Source of the DNA: Anolis sagrei
Lineage: Eukaryota; Chordata; Lepidosauria; Squamata; Anolidae
Assembly (NCBI RefSeq): GCF_037176765.1
Contig: NC_090023.1
Coordinates: forward strand, 207,121,006 to 207,185,005
DNA: 64,000 nucleotides
Reading direction: 5' to 3'
Under the pieces are notes generated by a model that saw nothing but the letters and a program-made list of their open reading frames with translations, did not search any database and was not told where the DNA came from. The position numbers were made by a program, and so were the translations under genes. This document shows positions 23,101-36,200 of this stretch, one piece after another (within the stretch, counting starts at the first letter, position 1; every line of letters starts with the position of its first letter).

Positions 23101-26100
23101 TTTACTTTCTTCCTGAAGGTCAGGAGGGAGGGGGACTGCCCTAATTTTGTTGGGGAGGGAGTACCATAGATAAGGGGCCACCACTGAGAAGGCCCTGTCT
23201 TTCATCCCCACCAACTACACATGCAAAGGAGGCAGGACCGAGAGCAGAGCCTCCCAGAAGACGTTAACCTCCGAGGTGGATCATAGACATCTTTTTTGGA
23301 CATCTTTTTACCAATGCCTAAACTAGTCACTGAACCAGCAGTATGTATTGGTTTGGCTGCAACTCTGGAGACCAGGGTTAGAATCCCTGTTTGGCCATGA
23401 AGACCCACTGGGAGACCTTGGGCCAGTCAAATTCTTTTGGCCTCAATGGCAAAGACAAACCCACTCAGAACAAAGCTTGCCAAGAAAACCCATGATAGAT
23501 GCATGTTAAGACTGTCATAAGCTGGAATTGACTTGAAGGAACGCAACAATAAAACTAGTCATGGCTTCGCTCGATACTATTAACAAGTAGAACTAGTGGT
23601 CCTTACCTCTTTTCTTCTGGATCTGCTTGTGAACAAAGAAATCTCATCTATGTTCTTGACATGCATATCATTCACAGCCACTATGTAATCCCCTTGGTGG
23701 AAAAGACATCCTAAGTGATGTGGATCACTCCACTGGGAAACACTGTGGTGGACCAAAGACAAGATAACAACAAGCATGAACCATCATCCTACTCTTTGAT
23801 GTGGAGGTTGTAAAAAATCTGGAGTCCTAGAACACCTGAAAGCCTGGCATTAAAAAATGCAGACAACTTGAATGAACCTGACAACTATCTAATCAAATCA
23901 ATAAAAATTCAGATTATTTATAAGTGAGGATATGAAATTTGAGTACATTATTATGATCTTAGACTGCACTGCTGCATTTTATTATAAGATACAAAGTTTT
24001 GTCTCAGCCTCATATAGAGAAAAAAGAAAAATTATAAAAATGTTTGATTCTGAATCACTGGGACCGAGATGGGTGGAACAAGTGGTCACAGGAGGTCCCT
24101 TTTTGGTCCAGTGTCAGCTACATCAAATTTGCTCCTTTTCCCAAAACTGCATAATTAGGAGATGCCATGGTAGTGCTTTTAAGTCATATTTTTGCAAAAG
24201 ACTAGTTAAAGCTAGATTTCTATTATTGTAACCAAAATCTTGTACTCCTTCCCCTTTGACAACAGCATTAAATTAACATAACACTGAGAACAGGTAGAAA
24301 AGGTAGATCTGGGAAGTAGCTGACAAGCAAACTAGTTATGACACAGAGCTCATGGATCAGGGTAACCACAATATTTATCAGTCTCTGTATGGCCTTCACT
24401 GAATTTTGTTTATATGGTATCTATTTTTTTAAAAAGGAGTAGAACTCAGTTACATGCACTACAGGATGCTTGACTAGAGATAACATGTCTACCTTAAAAC
24501 TTCTATAGTTCTATCTATGCACTTATTTTTATTTTTCAGACTATCATGACTATTCTGATTCTTGGTGTTTTATGAACATAGTGAATAAATGCTGGAATGA
24601 GTTGTTAAAAGGAAGCTTATTTGCCTTAAGTTAGTTTATTTTTATCATATGGAGAAAGTGTGACATCTTGTGGTCTACAATGGCTGTATAGTTTATGTTG
24701 TTTGGCTTGTCAACTCCATCAAGCCAATATATATAAGAATAACATGCAACTGAAGAGTATACTAAGATCTAAACATACTGAAATTATTATTTCTCAGCTA
24801 TTTAAAGCAGAATCTCCAATGTGTATGAACAAACACATTATTGTTCTTTGACAGACGTGTAGGGCTAGGATGAACAGATTTCTGATTTCAAAATATTCTA
24901 TGTTTTTGAATATTCTGTCAATTGGAAGCAACTGCACAAAAGTGACTTCGAGTGCAGATACACCCAAATAATACATGCTTGACTTAGACATAATTTTCAA
25001 TAGGATAGCTGATACCACAATTCTATCATACAAAATCAATTCCTTGTTTTTCCTCCTATACTTCTTGATTTCAGTAGCCCAATGATAGTCCCATACAGCC
25101 ACATAATGCAACTAGAACTGGTATCCAAAACACTGATTCTGGCCCACATTGTGACCCAACAAGGACACTCTGAGACACTTTGGCAGCAGAAAGTCATCTC
25201 TACTGCTCAGTTTGGTACCACTGCCACCACCCCACCCTCACTGTCACTGCCAGCCATAGCAGCAACAGGGCAAGTGACCTCATGCAGTACTGTCTACCGT
25301 GTCATGGGGCCCAACTGCTACCCCCTTTTTCTTTTTCCAAGGCTATTTTGCCAGTTATCAAGGCTAGAGGCTTCTAAATCAAATGTTTAGCTCAATAAAT
25401 GAATACATTGAAGCTGATTCTTGTGAAAGCATGTTCCACACTGAAAAGGCATTGTTGAAAACAAACCATGCATTTCTTCATCCAGACGTAATATCAATGG
25501 TTGATAAACGCACTTATTTAAGTTTCACTGAAGAACTTCAAAACACCATAAAAAACCACTATTAAAACAAAGATAAGTAATTGACCACCCACTCCAATAG
25601 AAATTCCACGTGACATCATGCAAATGAACAAAAACATAAGAAGTCTTACCATACATGCCCAGAAGCTTCTGTAAGTGTTACACAATTGATAAAATCACTC
25701 TGGGGAAAGAGAAGATCAACCTCTTGCATCTGATTGTCTTTTGTGATTTTACTGAAAGAGAAAATAAATTATTTTGCAAACCCAAATTGCATGGAGAATA
25801 AAATGGAGAACATGCTACTACAAGAGGCTATTAGTAACATTGCTTTCCTAAGTGAGGAAAATAGATACATAGTCACTTTCTCTGCCATAGCAGCATTATA
25901 GGTCTAGACAACTTTACTCCAATTGAGGCCCATTTCCCTCCCCCTCCCCTACACTTCTGTTCTATTTTTTAAAAAATGCATGTGAATCCTGATCTTTCAA
26001 TATTGTAATTTAATCTATTAGATGCACCAAACCTGGAAAAGTTGTAACCTTATCTCCTGCTTGTAAACGACCCAAGGACAAATTTTGAGATCTAGCAGTC

Positions 26101-29100
26101 CATGACAGATCTCAGCTTCAAGCAAGAGCAATGAAATCAAATGGTTTTCTCCTTATTGCTTTTCCCAGAATTTGCAAAATAACAAACAAAAAATATGTTG
26201 GACAAAACCATCTTTGCAAATGCACGCATTCAAAGCAAGTATCTAAAGCCAGAACTATGGCCACAAAGACAAAAACAACCCATCTGATTTACCATTTTAC
26301 TAGTCATTACAATAAAGCTACTCTTTCTCAACTTTTTGAATTTGCACTCTTTATAGAAATGTATAAAACTAGTTCCAAAAATGTGCAAAGACCTTTCTGA
26401 GCCCAACATAAAAGTTTCACCATTTTGCTGCAAGAACACAGCAGGATATTTTCTTGTTTACTTAATAAGGAGAAACGAAATTAAGATTTGCATGTCTCCC
26501 AACATTTTGGCATAGCTGTTAGTCATTTGTGTTATCACACTGCACCTTGAATGTTGAAGTTTAGCCACAAATGTGGGACAAGGAGCCTAGTACTAATATT
26601 AACAGCAGTCAATCTGCTACACAGTCCCTTTTATACTATTATAGCACATTATTATTCCAGTACAGAATTCTCAACCAGAGAGCTCTATGGCCTCACAAAA
26701 CTATGCAGTATGCAGTCATGACAATAAAAGTGGAATCAAAGTACTATCATTGTAGTATGGAAGAGCCCCAGAACTCAGACAACACTGACATGAGTTATAC
26801 ACAAGCTAAATGGTTTTGAGGTTAAGAACATGCTTATAGAATAGTATGTATAGAAATTCCTCTTTCCTACCTAAACCAAATTATGGAAGAATCAAGAACC
26901 TGTTCTTTTACAAATTAAGTGAATAATGGTGCCTATGACAGCATCCCTGCTGGACACACAAACACCCCTTTATTCCCCACCCAGAAAACTCTAAATACCT
27001 GCCCTTTTCAAGGTCTACTTTGGTGAATTCAATATATCACATTGTTGTCAGTTAAAGATTAAATGTTTTTTACTGGTTCACACAACTGACCAAAACTTCA
27101 AAGTCTTGCCATTAAACACAAGGGTAATTATCACCTAGTGACTACAAAAAAGCAAAACTGATTGAAAAAGAAATGCTTTCCATGGGCTTTGGAGAAAATT
27201 AATGAAAAATCCAGATAAAAATGCATACTCAAAACATATCTTACCTAAGGATTATGGACAGCTGAACCACTGACAGAAATGATATTTTGGGCATTTTTCC
27301 TGGTTTGGCTTTCCTGGGTAATGGCGTTGGTTTCAGAGGACTGTCCTGTGCTACTTGTGGATTCACACTATTTTCTTTTACTGGAGGAATAGTTGGCAAT
27401 GTAGTCCCTGCTGATGTAGGCTGAAAGTCTTCTTCTGCCATCAGTGGACAGCTAACAAAGTATGTCACAGGTAGAAAGGAATACATATAACAGTGTTCAA
27501 CACATTGTAAAAAATATCCGGGAAGATAACTAAATTTGTACAAGTCATATTGTTATAGGGCCCTGGTCTGGACAAACATTCTGCACAAAATTGACATGCA
27601 GACAAATGGTGCATGCTCAGGCTTCAGCTCAAACCTTGAGCCTTGATCAGAAAACAATGTATGAGAAAACTGCATATTGACAGCAGCAAAATGGATGCAG
27701 CAAAATGAAGGCATTGCTCTCAAATAAGAATTCTGACTTACAAGGGAAATTGTCCTCAGTTCCAAAAATCAATATCATTATGATAACTTCATTATAGTTC
27801 CATTAAAACTTCAGTTGAGCTGCTAGAAATATAGTTTAGGCATCATATAACAACAGTGAAGACAAAGAGATCAAGAAAATGCTGACATAAGCAATATAAG
27901 AGTTTTAGATGTGAATGATTTTCAATATCACACTCTCAGCAATGCTAGAAGGTTAGTGACGAAAGGACAATTTCATAGTGGAAGGAACAGAATTTCCATT
28001 TGGGGAAAGCTATGTTCTCATTTTGTCTCCCTCCCTCGAACTACTCCTGTGCAGACAGTCCATATGTTTGCAGATTTTATAAGTGAAGATTGTGTGGCTA
28101 GTAATAGTAATGACCCAGACTAAAGCTAGCTGTTGTGTTTTCACAATGTGCATTCATATTAACTAGATATATACCTGCACAATGTTCTGAAGAGTTTTTT
28201 TTTTTGTTCTGGTGGCTACTCAAGCATAGGGAAGATCAATATGGCCCTAGTTGCTGCCTTTGAAAGGCATACAGATCCATTGGAACAATCAAAGCATTCC
28301 AATTTCAGTAACAGAAGCATTGTGTTTCTAATCTAGTTGACACAGTATGGCTTGTCTTACACTAGCCCACAGCCTGTCCCAGTGAAAGGGACTAAAGCAA
28401 CACTACTGTAGGCATGTTCCAAGGCAAAGGGTACAAGTGTGGTGTGTGTGGTGGAGGCTCCTTTTTTGGAAGCTTTTAAACAGAGGCTGGATGGCCATCT
28501 GTCAGGGGTGATTTGAATGCAATATTCCTGCTTCTTGGCAGGGGGCTGGACTGGATGGTCCATGAGGTCTCTTCCAAATCTTTGATTCTATGTTTCTATT
28601 ATTCTAAGTCTTCTTAAAAAAAAACCTGGCACAGACCTAGACCACCCCTGTTTAATTTGAAGCAATACAGCTAACAACAAATTTAGTTTACTGGTTCAAT
28701 TCAGATGTTAATGGTAAAAATACTACAGTAGGCCCATAATATCTGCAGGGGTTTGGTTCCCAAACTTCTTAATGATACCAACATCTGTGGATGCCCAAGT
28801 TCCATTATATATAATGGCATAGTAAAATGGTATTCCTCATTTAAAATGTCAAAAATCAAGATTCTGAATTTAAACTTTTTTCAAGTCATGCATGGTTGAA
28901 TTTGTAGATGCAGAAGAGACAGCTGCATCTTTCCTTGTGTTTTTGTTTTTATTTTTTGGAGTGTGTGCATGTGAATTTGCATTACCGAAAAGAGGTCCAA
29001 TATTGCAAGTAATTAATGCAGTATGTATCCATTAACTATGCTAATGTGAATTTAATGACAGTAAATTGCTGTGAGAAATAACCTAGAGTCACAGCCTATT

Positions 29101-32100
29101 GATATGGAAGCCAGTAGGTTTTGTGCCTCTGATGAAGCATAGGCTAAACTATTATTGTCTAGAGAGAAAGGTGCAAAAGAAATCCATAAACGTTTTCCCC
29201 ACGTTAATATAGGATTGCTAAATCACTTACATGTCTTTCATGGATATATATCCTCCATCGTCGTTAGACTGTTCTTCATCTGAGCTGCTACATTCAGGAT
29301 TCGTCTCAGTCAACTACGAGCATAAAATTGTAGTTTATTTTTATGCAAAAATATATAAAAGTCAGGATGCATTGAATTTGGTACTCACAAGGAATGGTAT
29401 TATAGAATGCCTTCATATATGCTGCACACAGAACCTAAAAGATGCACCAAGCCCTATGATCTTTCCACCATGGCACCACTTTTGGCCATTTTGAATGCTT
29501 TGATGGTAAAATGGTGGTTGGTCCCCTGAGGTGGCACTTCTCCTCTTTGTGGAACAACCCCTGACATCTCAATATGTCATATCAAAATCCATCATTCTGG
29601 CCCCAAATCTGCCTTTGACTTATATGTGGGATTGACTTACATGTGCGTATACATGGTTCTACACACTGAAAATGCATGTAAAAATTGAATCACAATACTA
29701 GAGAACACAGGAAGTTACCTGGGCTTGAATACTTCTTGGAGAAGCATAATCATTCTCTTTTTCATAATCTTCACCTGACTGTTCATCAAGTGGACCATGT
29801 GTTAGACGTCGCTAAAATATAGAAAAAATGCCGTTACTCTTTGCTCTACAGATGCAGAGAGCTGTTAAAGTGGACAATCCACAACATCCTTCTATTTTTT
29901 GAAACAAAACCATGAACATGTAACAAAGTTACTGACTTTCCCAACAAAAGAAAAAAGAAATAAAAGACATGGAACCCTTGAGATGGATATCACTGCTTTG
30001 AGAAGCACATTATGCTTTGAGAAATATTTATTTATTTATTTATTTATTTATTATTTACAACATTTATATGCTGCCCTTTCTCACCCCGAAAGGGACTCAG
30101 AGCGGCTTACAAGATATATATACATATAATATATTATATTATTAGCATAGTACAATATCAGTATTATATATTACTATATTGTACTATACCATTATATTGT
30201 AATATTATTAGCAATATTACATGCAATATAAATATATAATATTGTAATATGTTGCACCATAATCAGGATGTGGAAGGAGCTGTGGTGAATGTACATTACA
30301 TCATCATGATAAAAAAAGTGTGGCTACAGTTAGCAAAAATGAAAGTGTGATATAATCATTTAAGCTAAAGATTGCATATAATTAGGGCATATGATTCTAT
30401 GTGCATTCATACCATGGATGTATGACAATGAGAACACTAAATTGGGCTGCTTGATATTTGACCCCTTTCTTAACATCAACTCATTGATGTTAATTCACTT
30501 TCCAAACTTTTTGTGCCTAAGAAGAGAAGGATCGCTCACAAAGAGGAATTACTAACATGAGTGATTTATAAAATATGCATCTGTCCTTATTAGCAGCTCA
30601 TCAATCCTGAAAAATTAACCGAGTCAATGTTCATGCAACTGTTCCAGTGCCATGATGCAGGAAAGTGCACCAGTGGACGTTTCAAATAATTCACACAACA
30701 TTCATTAAGCTCCAGTTTCCGCACTCACAAGACGTTGCATAATTTTTCTTGGTGACTCATAAATATGGTCTTCTTCAGAAGGGACTTGATGAATAGGTTC
30801 TGATGTTGGCCTTTTCTTGAAAGCAGTTGTTGGTAACTCCTAACAGCCCAACAAATTAAAAGAGAGCACTGATTAATAGAAAATGCATAAACATTAATTA
30901 AGTGAAGTTTAAATTAAAATTAAAATTAATCAACATCAATTAATATTAAAATTAAAAGAGAACCCATTGAAAGAATCACTGAATGGTCCTATTTCAATAT
31001 AATCAGTTAAAACTCATGGCTAGAAATTGATCATTGGATGAAAGATGCTATGTAAACAAATCCAATACTTGGAATGTATTTTAGTATTCAGAGTTTTACA
31101 AACAGAGGGGAGGGAAATCCGTATTTTCAAAAACCTGGGTCAAAGATTGGAGGGCAATATCTCAATAGCACATTTAGGTTGCATTCAGTTGCTTATAATT
31201 ATACAGTGACCTAACCTTGGCATCCTTAAAAAAAACAGATTCGATCTGATTTTGAAAGCTAAACAGGGTCAGCTTTGGTGAGTACTTGGATGAAAGATCA
31301 CCAGTGAATATCAGATGATGTAAGCTACATTTCAGAGGAAAGAACTGGCAAAACAACTTCTGAGTCTTTCTTACCTAAGAAAATGATATGAAATTTATGG
31401 GCCACCATAAGTCAATAAGTGATTTGGAGGTGAGCATGCGCACACGCACACAAAACTGTAGCATCACAAATGGCAGCACATCTTGGGAAAGTTAACCTTG
31501 TGAGAAATTTTGGGGGCAGATTAACAGATTATTGCTGCTGTAGTCCAAATATTTTTAAGATCTACTTTTTCAGTATGTGTATACAGTCTTGTTGTCTGGA
31601 TCAAGTTCACAGGAAACTGAAGGAGTAGTATGAAATTGAAAGCATTATTTATAGTAGAATTACTCAAGTTACAGACCTGGCTATGGCCCCTTCTACACAG
31701 CTGTATAGCATCCAGATTATCTGCTTTGATAGTAGTGTAGACTCAGATAATCCAGTTCAAAGCAGATAATGTGGATTATCTGCCTTGGTATTCTGGATTA
31801 TATGACAGTGTAGAAGGGCCCCATATTTCCCTCTATGCCTCAGCTCTTTTTCAACTCTTCACTGTACACACATCCTTTGGAAAAGAACAGGAAGGTGGCA
31901 TTCAACAATGGCAGTTAAACTGCTGTCAAACTACCTTAATTCTACAGTGTAAATGCACCCCAAGTAAATGTGAGCAATAAGAAGTCAATATGATCGTACT
32001 TACTTCATATTGATTGCCGTGGCACTGCTCATCCTTTTCATCAAGACAAGCAGGTGAAGATTTTGACCGAGTCCTGAGTTCCAGTGTCTGATTTAAGAAA

Positions 32101-33158
32101 AGAAACAACAAAGCACTCTCAGTATGATAATAATAAAAATAATGCAACCCTAAAGATTCAGATCTGCACTGCTCTAAATATAAATAATGAACAAACACAT
32201 AAAATGCTTATTGTCAATTGCCAAACTATCAATGATTATAAATTAGTGCAATTGCTCCAGGTCCCTTAAAGTCTAGAGGACCCGTATATGTGTGTTATAT
32301 GACTTCAAGTAATTTCTAACTCACAACAATCCTGTTGTGAGGCCTTTTTTGGGCAAGATTTGTTCAGAGAGGATAAGCCACTGTTTCCTCTGAAGGTGAG
32401 AGAATGTGACTTGGCCAAGTGGGGCATTAAACCGTGGTCTCTAAGGGTCCATCTACATGGGCCACAAAATCTGAGGCTAGTCTGAAGCATTGCTACTTAA
32501 GATCAGCTGTGGATTCTTCCAAGGTGTTTACATCTCTCCACTTCTGAACTGCAGCAGTGATGATAGTGGAATCCTGACTGAACCGACCCACTTTGGCTCT
32601 GCTGGATGATCATCCTTACATTTCTCATTGTTTGTCACTGCAGCAGCAGCCACAGAGGTCCAGAGAACTGGTCATCAATGGTCAATGTCAGCAAAGGTCT
32701 TGGAGAAGGCAGGGAAAAAGGAGGGTAGCCAGAAGCCCTCCAGAGCACTGTGGCTGCTGCTACAGTGACAATGACAAAAGAGCTATTCCATTTTCCCCAT
32801 GCTGCAAAGCATGGGGAAAACTAGATGGCAGCACTGGCCTGTGTGGATGGCTGACCCAGTTCCAAATCAGTTTCCAATCATTCCCTGAATTTTCTTAACT
32901 CAGAGCAAACCCGGGTTAACAGGTTGTACCCCATGTTCTGGTTAGCAGGTTTTACCCTGCGTTAGGGGCTGAATGTCCCTTGATGTCACCTGGACACCAA
33001 GTAGTGACTACTGGGATATGTTGCCCATATAGACAGGCCCTAAGTATCATAGTCACCCACGAATTACAACATCAACCTGACCCTCAGCAATGAGCCGAGT
33101 CATGAAGTAAAACATTGTGAATGTTGTATATTCTTCTTCCCCAGTCACTTCCTCTATC

Positions 33159-33204
<46 letters not shown>

Positions 33205-36200
33205 ATCTATCTATAGGAATTCTAAAATAGTAGGGGCCAATGGTATGGGACTTACTGTCCGGACTGGAGGTGATCTTTTGAAGGAAATAGGCTTGCAGAC
33301 TTCTTCACAATGATAATTTTCTGACAAAAGAAAACGACATGTAATTCCATTAAAAATAGTGAGAAAGAGCTCTCTGCACATATGATTAATCCCTGGATCT
33401 TCCCACTGTTGAATTATCTGTATAAATATTAATAAGAAACATGAAAATGCTACAGGGATATTCAGTATTGTACCTATGGAGGATTTTCTTGGATAGTCCA
33501 TTTTGCTTGTTACTTCAACCTGGCAAAGAAAACAAAGAGTAAGAGGTCAAAATTCATGCTTGATATTTGTTTACTAATGCATGACATGAGACTTACTCTT
33601 AACTTTCAATCTATATATATAAAAATGCTCTGTGCATAATGAATACCTTAAAAACAAAAGAACCAATGAATGAAATCACACCAAATTTGGCAACAAAACT
33701 TCTCACAACACAAGAAGTGATCATCACTCAAAAAATTATGATTGGAGGAGGACCAATGTGGTCCCAATCTTCAAGAAGGGAAAAAAGGATGACCCAAACA
33801 ATTGCCGTCCGATCAGCCTCACGTCGATACCGGGCAAGATTCTGGAAAAGATTGTTAAGGTCTGCAAACACTTAGAAACAAATGAGGTCATCGCTAATAG
33901 TCAACATGGATTTATCAAAAACAAGTCATGCCAGACTAATCTGATCTCTTTTTTTGATAGAGTTACAAGCTGGATAGATGCAGGGAATGCTGTGGATGTA
34001 GCGTACCTGGATTTCAGTAAGGCCTTCGACAAGGTCCCCCATGACCTTCTGGCAAACAAACTAGTCCAATGTGGGCTAGGCAAAACTATGGTGAGGTGGA
34101 TCTGTAATTGGTTAAATGGATGAACTCAGAGGGTGCTCACCAATGCTTCCTCTTCATCTTGGAAAGAAGTGACAAGTGGAGTGCCGCAGGGTTTTGTCCT
34201 GGGCCCGGTCCTGTTCAACATCTTTATTAATGACGGAGATAAAGGGCTAGGAGGCATGATCATCAAGTTTGCAGACGACACCAAATTGGGAGGGATAGCC
34301 AATACTCCAGAGGACAGGAACAGGATTCAAAACGATCTTGACAGATTAGAGAGATGGGCCAAAACTAATAAACTGAAGTTCAACAGTGACAAATGCAAGA
34401 TACCCCACTTTGGCAGGAAAAAACGAAATGCAAAGACACAAAATGGGGGACGCCTGGCTCGAGAGCAGTATGTGTGAAAAAGATCTTGGAATCCTCGTGG
34501 ACAACAAGTTAAACATGAGCCAATGTGACATGGTGACAAAAAAAGTCAATGGGATTTTGGCCTGCATCAGTAGGAGCATAGTGTCTAGATCTAGGGAAGT
34601 AATGCTACCCCTCTTTGGTTAGACCACACCTGGAATATTGTGTCCAATTCTGGGCACCACAATTCAAAAGAGATATTGACAAGCTGGAATGTGTCCAGAG
34701 GAGGGCGACTAAAATGATCAAGGGTCTGGAGAACAAGCCCTATGAGGAGCGGCTTAAGGAGCTGGGCATGTTTAGCCTGAAGAAGAGAAGGCTGAGAGGA
34801 GATATGATAGCCACGTATAAATATGTGAGAGGAAGCCACAGGGAGGAGGGAGCAAGCTTGTTTTCTGCTTCCTTGGAGACTAGGACGCGGAACAATGGCT
34901 TCAAACTACAAGAGAGGAGATTCCATCTCAACACGAGGAAGAACTTCCTGACTGTGAGAGCTGTTCAGCAGTGGAACTCTCTGCCCCGGAGTGTGGTGGA
35001 GGCTCCTTCTTTGGAAGCTTTTAAACAGAGGCTGGATGGCCATCTGTCAGGGGTTATTTGAATGCAATATTCCTGCTTCTTGGCAGGGGGTTGGACTGGA
35101 TGGCCCATGAGGTCTCTTCCAACTCTTTGATTCTATGATTCTATGATTTCGTCATTTGGGAGTTGTAGTTGCTGGGATTCACAGTTCACCTACAATCAAA
35201 GAGCATTCTGAACCCCACAAACGACAGAATCGGGACCCTTAAAGAAGGACAATGATATCTTGCATGTTCCAGGGTGGGCAAACCAGACAATTTCCACATC
35301 AACACTGACAAAGAAACAGCAAGAAAAACTGTTTACCCACAAGCATAAAGAAATTACATATATTAGAAACCAACACTTTCTCGTTACTTTATTTTCCAGA
35401 TCAACAGACTGGGCCACAGCAATGCGTGGCAGAGGATAGCTAGTAATGGTATAACAATTTTAATATGGGTAGTACTGACATGTTTTTAAAATCAGTAACA
35501 GTACCTAAACATATATTTAAATGTGACAGAGCAAATATTTCTTAAGAGACTCAGTGTGTGCTGCCTGCAAAGTGGATCATACTCTTGCAGAAGGCATAAA
35601 TCTCAGGGAAATCTTACATTTTGCTGGTAAAGCTTGTACTTTTTTTCTAGGGCTGTGCAATCGATGAAAAAAAAATGTTTCAAACTCATTACAAAATTAG
35701 GGGGCATCAGTGTTTTTTTTTTCTAAAGTGTTTCTAAAGTATCGTTAGTGAAAATGTTGTTACTATAACGAGAATAACAAATTTTTGTTAGTTTTTTGTT
35801 ATATTGTGCAACTGTGGGAACTTCGGGGGCTTCTTTCTCCCTTGTTTTTACAGCTATTGGGGTGTTACTTGATACAATGGTAGAACACATTTACTACTCT
35901 TAGCCCATCAAGTTTCGGAACATTTCACTTATCCATGGATTTCTGGGGAATATTCAAAATTTTTATAAACAACATTTAAAAAATACTACAAAAGCTATCT
36001 CAATGAATTGTCTATACAGTGACACAAGTGGACATGGGACCATTCCCCCCAACTTTCAGAAATATTCATACATGTACTGATTTTAGGAAATTTTTAAAAG
36101 TTTTGACAAAAGGGTTTTGTTTTGTTTGTTTTTTTTAAAAAAAGCCACAACAGCTATCTCATTGAATATCTCGCATATTAACCAATAGAACTTCCATTTA

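Noticed and set aside
25082-25390. 102-codon ORF in PLEKHS1 intron 13
   Set aside because: Plus strand, antisense to the gene, with no family resemblance and overlapping open frames.
33163-33214. Tandem tatc array considered as a CRISPR-like or regulatory repeat
   Set aside because: A simple 4-bp microsatellite without spacers.
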